Shown: positions 8,610-19,008, numbered from the stretch's first letter. The stretch: 64,000 nt of DNA from TC-15 sp034437275 (GCA_034437275.1 DAOTUD010000127.1:1-64000); one strand, 5' to 3'. Numbers and translations are program-made. Notes: generated by a model not told the origin, from the letters alone.

Positions 8610-9605
8610 CTAATTCTGTGAAAGCCGCTCCTGAATGGCCTGGACAATCTGCCCGGAGACCGCGTCGCGTGCCTGTCGAATCGCATTTTTGACGGCCAAC
8701 GCATTTGAGCGGCCATGCCCAATGATCACAACGCCGTCTATCCCGAGCAGTGGTGCCCCACCAACCTCGAAGGGGTCTATCTGCCGATACACCCGCCGAA
8801 AGGCCGGTTTGGCCAGAAAACCGCCCACCTTCGACCGCCAATCTGCCATCAGTTCCGTGCGGATAAGCTCGAATAGTGTTGAGCCTAAGGCCTCCAGCGA
8901 TTTAATCATGACATTGCCAGGAAAACCATCCATCACGGCGACATCAACGTCGCCACCTAGTATCTCCTTTGGCTCAGCGTTTCCAATGAAATTAACCCCT
9001 TCCGCGCTCAGAAGTTCCGCTGCAGCCTGCACAACCGCCGAGCCTTTGCCGGCTTCTTCCCCATTCGAAAGCAAGGCGACACGCGGGTTTGCCCGCCCCA
9101 ACGCCCGTTCCGCATAGAGACTGCCCATCCAGGCAAACTGTACCAGCCATTCCGGCTTACAATCGATCGAAGCCCCAATGTCGAGCAAGATGGTCGAACG
9201 CTGGTTGAACGTCAAAATCGTGGACAACGCGGGACGGTGTATACCTCGAATACGCCTCAAGGTGTGTACGGTCGCGATCGAAAGCGCAGCACCGGTGTTA
9301 CCCGCTGTCACGAAGGCATCTCCTTCTCCCTGAGCAACTAACTGCATCCCGACGTACATGGACGATTGAGGCTTGTTACGGCCCGCTGTGGTCGGTTTAT
9401 CTTCCATCGTCACCACTTGCTCAGCATGCTCTACACGGATTGTGTGTGATATGGTGTCATGCTTGGCCAGCTCAGCTTCGATCTGTGGACGATCCCCAAC
9501 AAGGGTTATCTCGACGTCACCATAGACTGCTGCTGCCTGAACCGCTCCGGCCACATCGGGCGCGGGATGACTGTCACTTCCCATGGCATCCACAATGATC
9601 TTCAT
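8610..9605 (-). CDS. plsX: Phosphate acyltransferase PlsX
   Basis: 331 residues, normal for PlsX, which converts acyl-ACP to acyl-phosphate for phosphatidic acid synthesis with PlsY. The N-terminal IIVDAMGSD motif is the family hallmark; VTAGNTGAALS and MDGFPGNV are also typical. The ATG at 9605 is preferred over the in-frame ATG at 9614 because AAGGA lies 8 bases before 9605 but directly abuts 9614. Longer open frame toward 9800 would run antisense through tRNA-Leu and is not coding. Co-transcribed with fabF; acts at the membrane surface. Confidence 0.94.
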   Translation of the reverse strand: MKIIVDAMGSDSHPAPDVAGAVQAAAVYGDVEITLVGDRPQIEAELAKHDTISHTIRVEHAEQVVTMEDKPTTAGRNKPQSSMYVGMQLVAQGEGDAFVTAGNTGAALSIATVHTLRRIRGIHRPALSTILTFNQRSTILLDIGASIDCKPEWLVQFAWMGSLYAERALGRANPRVALLSNGEEAGKGSAVVQAAAELLSAEGVNFIGNAEPKEILGGDVDVAVMDGFPGNVMIKSLEALGSTLFELIRTELMADWRSKVGGFLAKPAFRRVYRQIDPFEVGGAPLLGIDGVVIIGHGRSNALAVKNAIRQARDAVSGQIVQAIQERLSQN

Positions 9606-9677
9606 GCTCTCCATCCTTGCGCAAAAAGTAAGCAGTTGACCCCTGATTGTACGCAGCAACCCCCGGTCTGCCAACCA

Positions 9678-9705
9678 TTGACATCCCGGTCCAGGTGTGT
9701 ATAAT
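9678..9705 (+). promoter_or_regulatory. Near-consensus promoter of tRNA-Leu
   Basis: Perfect TTGACA (9678-9683) and perfect TATAAT (9700-9705), spacer 16 bases. Expected transcription start near 9712, five bases before the mature tRNA. Confidence 0.85.
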
Positions 9706-9716
9706 GACGAGCAGAA

Positions 9717-9799
9717 GCCCTGGTGGCGGAATTGGTATACGCGGCAGGTTGAGGGCCTGTGCTCGAAAGGGCGTGGAGGTTCGAGTCCTCTCCAGGGCA
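9717..9799 (+). tRNA. tRNA-Leu (anticodon GAG)
   Basis: 83 bases, class II. Acceptor stem GCCCTGG (9717-9723) pairs with CCAGGGC (9792-9798), discriminator A at 9799. Anticodon stem GCAGG/CCTGT encloses loop TTGAGGG, anticodon GAG (reads CUC and CUU). A long variable arm (GCTCGAAAGGGC region) and T-loop TTCGAGT are present. CCA is not encoded, so it must be added by the nucleotidyltransferase. Confidence 0.96.
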
Positions 9800-9913
9800 T
9801 GCAGCGGACACATCGTTGATGATGCGTCCGCTTTTCGATTCCTTTACAGTTGCGCAGGAAGCCAATTCAACGTAAACTGCTCCTAGGACATGGACACCAG
9901 GAGGAATATCGCC

Positions 9914-11266
9914 ATGCAGCGCAACCGAGCCAAATTTATCACGCTACTTAGCCTGGCTATTATGCTATCCATCGGACCAGCCGGGGCCGCGCTTGCAGCC
10001 CCGCTCGCGCCAGGACATACGCGCCAACTTCAAACTGGACCGTATGCGATTACCAACGGCACAACTTATGTGCGAAGCGGTCCTGGCACAGGATTCTACA
10101 TCGTTGGCACCCTGTACAGTGAAGCTACAGTCCCCATTTCAAGCATCAGCCCGGACGGCAACTGGTGGTATGTAACTGCCAGCTTTGGCGACGGATGGGT
10201 TTCTGGTATGGATGTGACGCCCTACAACGCAGCCGACGTTGCTGTGCGTGATCCAGGCCCGGTAGCGTTGGTTACCACGGGCCTTCTGAATGTGCGCAAC
10301 GGTGCTGGCCCCACTGCACCTGCATTGGGCCGGCTCAGTCGCGGCCAGCAGGTTTTCGTATTAGCCCAAAACACTGATGGAACCTGGCTGCAGATCCGAT
10401 GGGAATACGGCACCGGCTGGATCTCATCGGCTTACGTTTCGTTGACCGGCGTACCAGCCCCCGCAGCGGATGGCAACGGCGATAGCATTCCGCTAACCGC
10501 CGATACCCCCTACGGGGTCGTGCTCGTCGCCTATCTCAATGTGCGCGATGGTCCGGGGATCAACTATGCTGTGCTTGGCCAGCTATCCGGTGGCAGCGAA
10601 GTGCCGATTGTTGGTCGCTCAGCAGACAGCCAATGGTATCAGGTCGATACGAATTTTGGTGAAGGGTGGGTCTATGCAGAATATCTGCTGCCCCGCAACG
10701 AGTACGGCACGGCTCCTGTCAATACCCCAGACAGCACTGACGTCGATGTCGCGGGACCTATCGGCATCATCAACACCGGCGCACTCAACATTCGCAGCGG
10801 ACCTGGGCGACAGTACACCAGTGTCGGCGTGCTGGCCGGTGGTGAGCAGGGGCAGATCATCGGTCGCTCAGCAGACTGGAGCTGGTGGCTAATGGAAACC
10901 AGCATCGGTGCCGGATGGGCCAGCAATTACTATGTGATCGAACGCGGTGATCTTTCATCTGTGCCATACGTGCAGCCGGGCGGCACCGCAGCTCCTGCTC
11001 CTGGACAGACAGGCGGCACTGCTCCAGAGCCGGCACTCGGCAACCCCACCGCCGTCGTGACCACCGGTGCGCTCAACATTCGCAGTGGCCCCAATAGCGC
11101 CTTCGAATCAATCGGCACGGTGTACAGCGGAGACACAATGCCTGTCATCGGCCAGAGTGTGGATCGTGGCTGGTGGCAAGTTGAAAGTCCCTACGGTGCG
11201 GGCTGGGTTTCCAAACTCTATGTGGTGGTGGATGGCGACACAAGTAATGTAGCCGTCACGCAGTAA
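9914..11266 (+). CDS. Secreted protein with five bacterial SH3 (SH3b) repeats
   Basis: 450 residues from the ATG at 9914, which has AGGAGG 9 bases upstream; an ATG at 9890 in the same frame lacks this. Residues 1-28 are a signal peptide (basic start, Leu/Ile/Ala core, ending ALAA). Five SH3b units follow, each about 60 residues plus linker, and recognisable by the N[VI]R[SDN]G.G...Y..LG pattern and a closing GWV/GWI motif. The fourth and fifth repeats share GALNIRSGP exactly, a sign of recent duplication. No enzymatic domain. SH3b domains usually bind peptidoglycan or peptides outside the cell; binding partner unknown. Its gene faces the giant repeat protein across a hairpin. A six-repeat relative lies at 47.3 kb. 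Confidence 0.88.
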   Translation: MQRNRAKFITLLSLAIMLSIGPAGAALAAPLAPGHTRQLQTGPYAITNGTTYVRSGPGTGFYIVGTLYSEATVPISSISPDGNWWYVTASFGDGWVSGMDVTPYNAADVAVRDPGPVALVTTGLLNVRNGAGPTAPALGRLSRGQQVFVLAQNTDGTWLQIRWEYGTGWISSAYVSLTGVPAPAADGNGDSIPLTADTPYGVVLVAYLNVRDGPGINYAVLGQLSGGSEVPIVGRSADSQWYQVDTNFGEGWVYAEYLLPRNEYGTAPVNTPDSTDVDVAGPIGIINTGALNIRSGPGRQYTSVGVLAGGEQGQIIGRSADWSWWLMETSIGAGWASNYYVIERGDLSSVPYVQPGGTAAPAPGQTGGTAPEPALGNPTAVVTTGALNIRSGPNSAFESIGTVYSGDTMPVIGQSVDRGWWQVESPYGAGWVSKLYVVVDGDTSNVAVTQ

Positions 11267-11290
11267 ACACCGTATAGCTCCAAACACAAA

Positions 11291-11326
11291 CACAGACACC
11301 GCGCCTGGAGTGGGGCGGTGTCTGTG
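11291..11326. terminator. Hairpin between convergent genes, probable terminator
   Basis: Perfect 12-base-pair inverted repeat, CACAGACACCGC (11291-11302) with GCGGTGTCTGTG (11315-11326), 12-base loop. No T run follows on either side, so it could be a bidirectional, partly factor-dependent terminator or a transcript end protector. Confidence 0.55.
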
Positions 11327-11361
11327 CGTGCCTTCAACACATCTCGTAATTGCTGCTGCCC

Positions 11362-14300
11362 CTAGCTCGCTGCTTGCAGTTGGATTGAATAATCGCCGGA
11401 CGACGAACCTACTGCCCCATCCGCGCGTGTCACTTGAATGACATAGCGCCCATCACGAGGCAAACTGGTTTGGATGTCGACGACATCAGTCGCAGACTGC
11501 GCTGCCACCTGGTTTCCATCTTCATCTAGCACCACGACGGATAGCTCGAGATCGCCGGTGAGCACTGCCACCTTGAGTTGCCATTGCTGCCCTGCTTGCC
11601 CTTGAACGTACCATTCATCACCAAGGTGTGTAGCGTCGATCCGCCCCACGTCCGGCTGACCAGCAGTGAGGCTGCCGCCATTAGTGATTAATGCGGCAGG
11701 AATGATACGAACAGCATACTGCCCATGCGACGCGAGAGGTGAGCCGGAGACGACAGCATGGTAGGACCCGTCAGCCTGTAGATATGCCATGGTCATCTTA
11801 TTTCCATTGCCTGCTGCCATAGCAGTTCCAATCGTATCTCCGTCCGCATCAAGAATGAAAACATCCAGCGAAGCCGAGAGAATAAGCGAGACGACCTCAA
11901 CCACATAGTGCCCTGAATACTGAGGCGATACTTGCCAGTCGTGTACTGCAGCGGGCGCAGTGAGCTTGCCAGCTCCTGAGTCAGTTAGCATCCCCTGGCT
12001 AACAGCCCCTGCCGCCAGCCGCTCTAGATTAGCGGTATAGGGTGCGTCCACAACCTCTGATTGCGCAGAGGAATACCCTGCCACCAAACCGTAAAAACCT
12101 GTCTGGACCAGCGTGAAGTCGGACAACTGGGCGGCAGCGCCACCCATGATGTTGGCGTCGGCGTAGATGATTTCCCCATCCGGGCCGACAAAATACAGCG
12201 CCGGAATGAACTCATCATCGTCTGGAGTTATGGAACCTCGTACCCGCTCGCCAGCCCGGCCATAGAAAACCCAGGCCTGATAGGGTTGGGCGCTGGTAAG
12301 TAAGCCAGCCCCGCTGGTGCCATATTCGATCCCCGCTGCCGTCTGGATGCTAGCTACCACCGGCCCCTGGAGCCGAAGCAGCGTCAGATTGTACTCAATC
12401 GCCAACTCCGATGTCGGGCTGCCTGATACGACGATCTCATAGCGTCCGTCAACTGGCAGCATCACCGCCTCGATCTCAACGCCCCGGTACGTATCGCTGC
12501 TCGTACCAGTGACAATACTCACGCCATCTGGCCCCCTGAGTTTCAGCGACAAAAGTTCATTGCCGATCAACTGGGCAGCCCGTATGGCAATCACCTCGCC
12601 GCTCCGTCCTTTGAAGGCCCAGACATCAGTCGCGTCTTGCGGGTTCAAACCGCCAAAGACCGGGGACGAATCGGGGTAAATGTATCCTCCCGCCGATCCG
12701 GATACTCCTTCCGCGGCACGATCGCGGCGCACAGTATACCGGCCACGGGAAGCATTTAACCAGGCCCCCACAGATAGATAGTATTCTCCATCAGCAGGCA
12801 GCCGGACCGGCCCCAATGTGACAGTCTGCGAGGCGGCAGTCTGCGCCGCACCAGCTATGAACCCTTCTGGCCCATAAAGCAGCATGGTAGCCCGCAGCCC
12901 GCTGCCTGTTGTGTCGGTTTCGAATGTAAAGACATCCCCCATCTCTGCCGAGAAGGTCCAAGGTGTTGCTTGGTTAGGCTCAGTCACAGCATGGTTACGT
13001 GGCTGCCCCAGGATAAGCTCGCGTGGGGTAGTGCCGGCACGTGCCGGATCGTGGCGAATGGCAGTTAACGCAAAGCGGACGGCGTCGCCACCCTGCAGCA
13101 CCAGAATATAGCGTCCATGTTGAGGCAGTTCAAAGCCGGTAATACTGGCCTCGCTGCCGGTGACCGTCACCGGCACCTCCAGTTCTGTGCCGCTTTCATC
13201 CTCAAGGCGTAGTTCAGGGGCAGTTGTGGTGCCGTCGACTGCCCGCACGGAGACTGAAACAACATCCCCTGCCGTCCCGCTAAATGCATATGTCTCGGGC
13301 GTACCCTCCGTGATGATCCCGTGAACGTCGTCCCCATAGTTTATGTCGGAAGCAAACAGTGCCCGCCTGGACATACTATGCTGACGCAGCATTAAACGAT
13401 AGCTGCCCGCAGTATTCCCCAGCTCGCCAGTGTGCCGGCTGACCGACACGTAGTACGTCCCGCTTTCGGGAACCACATGGCGGATGGTGGCGATGCCAGA
13501 TGTGGCCGCCCCGCTGCTGACCAGCGGACTCCGATCAGGCCCCCACAGGGTTAGCGTGGGAGATAAATCTCCCTCAACAACACTGGCATGCAGGAACACA
13601 GCTTCGCCAGCATTGGCCTCAAAAGTCCACTCCTCACGCACCGCGAGATCATTTAACACCCCATAACCGTCCTCTAGCGGACCCAGTGAACGTTGTGGTG
13701 GGTCGGCCAACGATACATCTTGGGCCAGCAGTCGATATCTCGTGCCAGGCATAGAGTGGTCGCTGGCAAAGACTACGGTATAGATGCCATCTACCGGCAG
13801 CGTAATCTTGCCAGGGAAGGCAGTCCCAACAAGATCGGGGTGGACCGGTGTCGTAAATTGCACCGTTCCGCCAGGCCCAAACAGCACGAATTGGCCTGAC
13901 AACACGCCCTCCAGACCAGTCAATGAAAGGGAAATCTGCTGGCCAGCGTTCCCCTGCACTAACCAGATATGGGAAGAGGGAGCCTGCGCAAATTCGCCGA
14001 CGACTGCGCGATCAATTGGCAGCACGCCACCTTGCGAGCTTGTCGAGTCTGCGGCCTTCACAAGGTCAAGCTCCAGTGCGTAGATGCTGTAAACAGAACT
14101 GGCATCCCCCGGACGGCGGACCTCAAACGTGTACAATCCGTTGGTAGGGACGGTGAATGTGGCAATCGAGGCGTCGCCAAATTCTCGCACGCCTTCGGCC
14201 AGCAAATTGCCTGCCGGATCGCGCAGATACAGCAATAAGGGAACATCGTCCAGCGGAAACTGGAGATGAGCCTGAATGACATCACCTTCCTGGCTGGAAA

Positions 14301-17300
14301 AAGCCCAGAAGTCGCTGCGCTCCTGGCTGCTAATGGTTCCGTTCACCCGATCACCATAACCCAACAAGTACTGCATCTGGATCGGCTCGAAACGATATAT
14401 GGACTCCACAGACAGTCCGTAGTTCCCCGTCGTTGATCCGGCAGGGCCGCCATAGCGCGACACTTCAACTTCGTATACGCCGTCCTCAGGGAGAACGACA
14501 TGCGCCACTGCATCTTGTCCCTGCACATCGTCGCTGCTCGCCAGCAGGTGTCCTTGGGGATCATAGACCCGCAGCACGGTGTCGAGATCCCCGCTCGTTG
14601 CTTCGGCAGCAACACGCACCACACTTCCTTGCTGCCCTTCAAATCCCCAGCGCTCAGCAGGAAACTGACTGTCAAGTGTGCTTAACTCAGGTACAGGGTT
14701 GTATGTGATGGGGCGCAACGTTTGCTCTGGCGACGGTTCCTGTTTAAAGGTGAGATCATATCGTCCCCAGCTCTTGCCGTCTTGGCCCAACGTTCGCGTG
14801 ACATATATTACGAATGTGTCATCATACGGAAGCAGGAAAGGCGCAATCTCCGCCTCAGCGGTGGCATCGATCTCTGAACGCACCAGCACCGTGCCGGTGG
14901 ATGACACCAGCATCGCCTCAGCACTCAATAGCGAACGACTGTCCGGCACAACCGAAATTGTAACCAGGCCGCCCTTTTCCCCAGCGAACGTCCACCCATC
15001 AATATGTTGCCCCTCACCAACGGCACCAGTAAGCGTCTGATCGGCCTTTGCTGGCTGGGTGGGGACCGCAGCAGGCTGTTCAGCCGACAATACAAGTTCG
15101 TACGATCCCCCAGCCGCATCGATATCTTGCACCATCAATGCATAGGGGCCGCTGGCTGGGAGCGGAAACCGGTCAAGCTGTGCGGCCCGCTCCGAAGCGT
15201 ATGCACTGGCCAAGACTTCGGGAGTACCGGTCGTATCAGCGATATGCCAGTGTGTGGATACCAGGCTGACCAACACCCCTTCACCAACGAGCGTAGCCGT
15301 GACCTGGTCGCCTTGCTGCCCTTCAAACAACCAGATGTCCGCCGGATCGTGGAGGAAGAACGAGCCGTGCACAGTCTGCTCATAAGCCATCGTGGTTCCC
15401 ATCGAACGGGCTGACGTATTGCGAAGGTGGACGGTGATTTCGTAGGCGGTATTTCCGTTGAACTCGCCGTCTAGATTTCCCACAATTAATGAGTAATGCC
15501 CATCCGCTGGCAGGAAAATGCCGTCAACACGTGCGCCACGCCCCGCACCGTCATCAACGGCAGTGGCCAATATCTGCCCGTCATTGGCGCGAAGCTGGAA
15601 GGCGACAAAAATGTCGTCGCCACGCACAGCATGCGTCTGAACCGACACGAGGTCACCACGCGAGCCTGCAAATGTCCAGACATCCAGGTAGTTCTCTTGC
15701 GTCAACACCTTGCCATCCGTCACACCGTACCGAAGCGCTCCTTCCTCGCCTCCCGGATGATTGGCATCTCGCTCGAGGTGGATTTGATATTGGAATTGAC
15801 CTCCGCCGACAATCGCCAGATATACACCGCTGCGAGGCAGAATAACATCGGTAAGCTGGATGCTGCCCTGTCCCAAGTGCGCCTGCTTCTGAAGAAAGAC
15901 GTTTCCCGCCGTGTCCGCCAACTCAAGGCGCAGTTCATTAGGGGGATCCGGGGTCAGCATCTCGACACGAACTGTCACTTTTTCGCCAGCACGTCCATCG
16001 AATAGCCAGCGGTGACTGGCATCAAGCGCTGGAAGCTGGGCCGTCTGCGCATTGTGTAGGGGGCCTCCCCCTTGCTGCATGGCGTTCTGAGCCTGTGCAA
16101 GGCTCAGATGAAGCGCAAATTGCACGGGCTGCACCGGCTGATCTCCCTGGCGAGTGACGTAAAGCCGGTAAATGCCGGAGAGAGGCAACTCGGCATTTAG
16201 AAGATCGGATACTATACTACCACCGGCTGCGGTCACATCATTTCCGTCGGGGTCTTGGAGTGTGACACGCAGCGCAGCTTGCCCACCGATCCGCGCAGCA
16301 CGTGTGATGATAACATCTCCCCGACGACCATAGAATAGGAAAGCCTGGCCTGCACCATCCTGTGCCAACAACTCACCGGTTACCGTGTCGCCATACCCAA
16401 TAACACGCCCTGCGGTCACCTCCGGCACACTCTCATCGATGGAAGACAGTGTATCGATCCACAAGGTGTACCGTCCTCCCTGGTTTAGCCTGACAACCAG
16501 GTAGAAGGTCTTGGTGGAAGAAAAACGATAATGCAGGTCGGTTGTATAGGCATCGCGCGTGAACTTCTCTGCCAATACTTGCCCTTCCTGATCCAGGATG
16601 ATCAAATCAGGGCCTGAAGTGTCATCCAGGGCGGTCACAGAGAAATTCAACATACGACCAACCGTGTCGGGACTAAATGCCCAGGCCTGGTATTGTGTGC
16701 CGGTCTCCACCTCGCCACGTACCAGTGCATTTAACTCGGCGCGTGGAGCTGCGGTGAACAATGTTCCATCTACAGGGATAGAAGGGGTTACCTGCTCGGT
16801 AATCTGCACCGTTTGGATCGTCGAAGTGGGCTTATCGGGCGATGGCGCGACAAACACTTCAGGCAAAGGGGTGGCCGTTGTAACGAGCGTGTCAGCGTCG
16901 TCAAAAGGACGCCCTGTGTTGGCTCGGATCTGATACACTGTGCGCTGCGAGCTGCCCGGCTGGCTGACCCAGATTTGATGCCGTCCTCCCGTAGGCACAG
17001 AGACTCCCAGCAATTGAACGCGATCGGGTTGATCTCCTTGCCGGCTGGACGCCACAAGTTCGCCGCCAGGTCCAGTGACATACACCACGGGCGTGCTGTC
17101 GCCCACATGTACATCTACCTGGACATTTAGCAAGCTGCCCTGCATCACATCAAGTTCCCATACATCACTCCCTGGCAGCACCCCTTTTTCGGGCATCCCA
17201 GCGGAGAGCACTCCTCCCTCAACTGGTTGTCCACGCAAACTGTATGATTTTTCTACGCTGCCAGCCGCATTGAACACCACAACACGGTAGCGCCCGGGGT

Positions 17301-19008
17301 GAGGTAAGTTAACCTGCGTAATTCCAGCGCGGGAAAGCGAGTTAAGAGTGGCCACAGCTAACGTTTCCCCTGAGGGTGCCTCAACTGCCAGTACCAGGGA
17401 CTGACTGGCTGTATCGGTACTGCCGGCGGTCTCCTCAAGCCAAAATCGCCACATGCGCGGGGTCGTCACATCGAGCATCCAGGAATCGCTTCTGTCAGGC
17501 AACAACACACCCGCAGCTAACTCGCCCGCAGCTAACTCACCTTGCTGCTGAACGAGACCGTGCTGCTCAAAAGCCAGATAGCTAATCCCCCTGCGCTTGA
17601 TCTGGATTCCATAACCCTGGAGAGCAGCTTCCGGAGGAACTGCGAGCTCGTATAATCCCGCCGCACGCAATATCATGGGCTGGGCAAAAGTACTGCGCGC
17701 AGCGTGACGAACTATCACGGAACCGGCAGGGTCTGAAACTACAAGCTCGCCGTCGGGAACAGGCGAAAAAGGTGTGAAAAGGATCTCAACTAAATCACCG
17801 GGCTGTCCCGCAAAATGCCACATTTGGCCCTGGTCAACGGCGGTGGAGGATATACGATACGGCACATCATACCGTAGTGACCGAGACAAGCGCTGTGCTA
17901 CGGCAAGTTGGTCAATCCGAATAGAAAACTCGACCGGATCATCTTCACGGATGTTGAGTGCAGATATTTCCAGCCGAAGCTGCCCATCACGGGGCGGTGT
18001 AATGCTTGCGCGCAAGGGGGAAGTGCCGGAGAAGACGTCAAGTAGCCCCTGGTTCGGAGACAGCACCGCAACAGTGCCCACCTGCGCCGGATCAGCAAGG
18101 TCCAACGCAATCGACAATACGCCGGAAGCGTCAAAACTGTATAGGGCCAGCGGAGCATCGGCGGTGAGCAACCCACGCCTTTCGGTGCCCAGCGGAAGTT
18201 CGGAGGCAGTCATTTCAGCCGCGTCGTCACTCGCCTGGCGTAATGTGAGCTCCAGGTCATAAGTCCCTGCGGTTTCGCCGCCAGCTCCAAAATCCTGTCC
18301 GGCACGTCGTGCCGTCACTGTGTAGATGCCTGACGCAGGCAGCCGGAAGGAGAACAAGCCTGCATCGCGCCCCATACCTCCCGTATCAGTGGTCGCCAAG
18401 ATGTTCCCGGAGGGACCGGTCAGCGCGAGATAAGCATCCAGGTCACCACCGGTGGCCGTCATAACAAGGTCGACAATATCCCCGGCTGCTCCTCGAAAAG
18501 TCCAGAACTGGCGAAAATTGTTGTCAGTGATCTCACCTGTCACCATCTCGCCATAGTTCAACACGCCGCCAGTCGTGTCGACAGCATTCGCGGCCTCCTG
18601 CAATTCAATGTCCAGCCGATAGGCCCCCGTCGTCGCTTCGTACCCCTGGACAACTAACGTCTGCAGACCTGTCCGTCGCAAACCTACCGTGAAGGAGACA
18701 GTCGAAGGGCCGTCTTGCGGCCAATCCAACCCGACCAGCAGATCGTCGTCTGGCCCGGTCAGCACGGCGAGAGGGACGAGATCGCCCCGTTCGCGAGTGA
18801 CACGAATGCTGACTACATCACCGCTTTGCCCCTCAAAACGCCAGACATCTTCGTCCTCAGGATCGATGATTTCACCTTCCAGGCTGTCTCCATATTGCAG
18901 GTTTGGTCCCTGCGCAGAGACAAACAGGCGTGTGAACGCAATTCCGCTCAATGCCGCAATCAGAATTCCAATGACGAGGCCGAATCGTAACATAATTTTC
19001 TTTGGCAT
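11362..19008 (-). CDS. Giant secreted protein of about 22 PPC-like beta repeats
   Basis: 2548 residues, one of the largest products expected from such a genome. Residues 1-33 form a signal peptide (MPKKIM start, hydrophobic core, ending VSAQG). The rest appears to be about 22 units of roughly 115 residues that follow the pattern YG(D/E)...G.(I/L)......D.W.F.G..GD.V.I, then GDLD....L..P.G..LA, then LP..G.Y.V.V, like the bacterial pre-peptidase C-terminal domain (PPC). I find no protease, lipase or other catalytic core, no cell-wall sorting signal and no C-terminal membrane segment. ATG at 19008 has GGAG 5 bases upstream. PPC domains normally flank secreted peptidases; here they form the whole protein, suggesting a structural, adhesive or sheath role (inference). 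A membrane protein gene diverges from its upstream region. Confidence 0.85.
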   Translation of the reverse strand: MPKKIMLRFGLVIGILIAALSGIAFTRLFVSAQGPNLQYGDSLEGEIIDPEDEDVWRFEGQSGDVVSIRVTRERGDLVPLAVLTGPDDDLLVGLDWPQDGPSTVSFTVGLRRTGLQTLVVQGYEATTGAYRLDIELQEAANAVDTTGGVLNYGEMVTGEITDNNFRQFWTFRGAAGDIVDLVMTATGGDLDAYLALTGPSGNILATTDTGGMGRDAGLFSFRLPASGIYTVTARRAGQDFGAGGETAGTYDLELTLRQASDDAAEMTASELPLGTERRGLLTADAPLALYSFDASGVLSIALDLADPAQVGTVAVLSPNQGLLDVFSGTSPLRASITPPRDGQLRLEISALNIREDDPVEFSIRIDQLAVAQRLSRSLRYDVPYRISSTAVDQGQMWHFAGQPGDLVEILFTPFSPVPDGELVVSDPAGSVIVRHAARSTFAQPMILRAAGLYELAVPPEAALQGYGIQIKRRGISYLAFEQHGLVQQQGELAAGELAAGVLLPDRSDSWMLDVTTPRMWRFWLEETAGSTDTASQSLVLAVEAPSGETLAVATLNSLSRAGITQVNLPHPGRYRVVVFNAAGSVEKSYSLRGQPVEGGVLSAGMPEKGVLPGSDVWELDVMQGSLLNVQVDVHVGDSTPVVYVTGPGGELVASSRQGDQPDRVQLLGVSVPTGGRHQIWVSQPGSSQRTVYQIRANTGRPFDDADTLVTTATPLPEVFVAPSPDKPTSTIQTVQITEQVTPSIPVDGTLFTAAPRAELNALVRGEVETGTQYQAWAFSPDTVGRMLNFSVTALDDTSGPDLIILDQEGQVLAEKFTRDAYTTDLHYRFSSTKTFYLVVRLNQGGRYTLWIDTLSSIDESVPEVTAGRVIGYGDTVTGELLAQDGAGQAFLFYGRRGDVIITRAARIGGQAALRVTLQDPDGNDVTAAGGSIVSDLLNAELPLSGIYRLYVTRQGDQPVQPVQFALHLSLAQAQNAMQQGGGPLHNAQTAQLPALDASHRWLFDGRAGEKVTVRVEMLTPDPPNELRLELADTAGNVFLQKQAHLGQGSIQLTDVILPRSGVYLAIVGGGQFQYQIHLERDANHPGGEEGALRYGVTDGKVLTQENYLDVWTFAGSRGDLVSVQTHAVRGDDIFVAFQLRANDGQILATAVDDGAGRGARVDGIFLPADGHYSLIVGNLDGEFNGNTAYEITVHLRNTSARSMGTTMAYEQTVHGSFFLHDPADIWLFEGQQGDQVTATLVGEGVLVSLVSTHWHIADTTGTPEVLASAYASERAAQLDRFPLPASGPYALMVQDIDAAGGSYELVLSAEQPAAVPTQPAKADQTLTGAVGEGQHIDGWTFAGEKGGLVTISVVPDSRSLLSAEAMLVSSTGTVLVRSEIDATAEAEIAPFLLPYDDTFVIYVTRTLGQDGKSWGRYDLTFKQEPSPEQTLRPITYNPVPELSTLDSQFPAERWGFEGQQGSVVRVAAEATSGDLDTVLRVYDPQGHLLASSDDVQGQDAVAHVVLPEDGVYEVEVSRYGGPAGSTTGNYGLSVESIYRFEPIQMQYLLGYGDRVNGTISSQERSDFWAFSSQEGDVIQAHLQFPLDDVPLLLYLRDPAGNLLAEGVREFGDASIATFTVPTNGLYTFEVRRPGDASSVYSIYALELDLVKAADSTSSQGGVLPIDRAVVGEFAQAPSSHIWLVQGNAGQQISLSLTGLEGVLSGQFVLFGPGGTVQFTTPVHPDLVGTAFPGKITLPVDGIYTVVFASDHSMPGTRYRLLAQDVSLADPPQRSLGPLEDGYGVLNDLAVREEWTFEANAGEAVFLHASVVEGDLSPTLTLWGPDRSPLVSSGAATSGIATIRHVVPESGTYYVSVSRHTGELGNTAGSYRLMLRQHSMSRRALFASDINYGDDVHGIITEGTPETYAFSGTAGDVVSVSVRAVDGTTTAPELRLEDESGTELEVPVTVTGSEASITGFELPQHGRYILVLQGGDAVRFALTAIRHDPARAGTTPRELILGQPRNHAVTEPNQATPWTFSAEMGDVFTFETDTTGSGLRATMLLYGPEGFIAGAAQTAASQTVTLGPVRLPADGEYYLSVGAWLNASRGRYTVRRDRAAEGVSGSAGGYIYPDSSPVFGGLNPQDATDVWAFKGRSGEVIAIRAAQLIGNELLSLKLRGPDGVSIVTGTSSDTYRGVEIEAVMLPVDGRYEIVVSGSPTSELAIEYNLTLLRLQGPVVASIQTAAGIEYGTSGAGLLTSAQPYQAWVFYGRAGERVRGSITPDDDEFIPALYFVGPDGEIIYADANIMGGAAAQLSDFTLVQTGFYGLVAGYSSAQSEVVDAPYTANLERLAAGAVSQGMLTDSGAGKLTAPAAVHDWQVSPQYSGHYVVEVVSLILSASLDVFILDADGDTIGTAMAAGNGNKMTMAYLQADGSYHAVVSGSPLASHGQYAVRIIPAALITNGGSLTAGQPDVGRIDATHLGDEWYVQGQAGQQWQLKVAVLTGDLELSVVVLDEDGNQVAAQSATDVVDIQTSLPRDGRYVIQVTRADGAVGSSSGDYSIQLQAAS

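Noticed and set aside
8578..8841. N-terminal extension of FabF
   Set aside because: No resemblance to the family, overlaps the end of plsX, and the ribosome binding site points to 8577.
9606..9800. N-terminal extension of PlsX
   Set aside because: Runs antisense through tRNA-Leu and its promoter; PlsX homology begins at 9605.
11362..19008. Calling the giant repeat protein a peptidase
   Set aside because: The repeat type is named for peptidases, but no protease motif was found anywhere in the protein.
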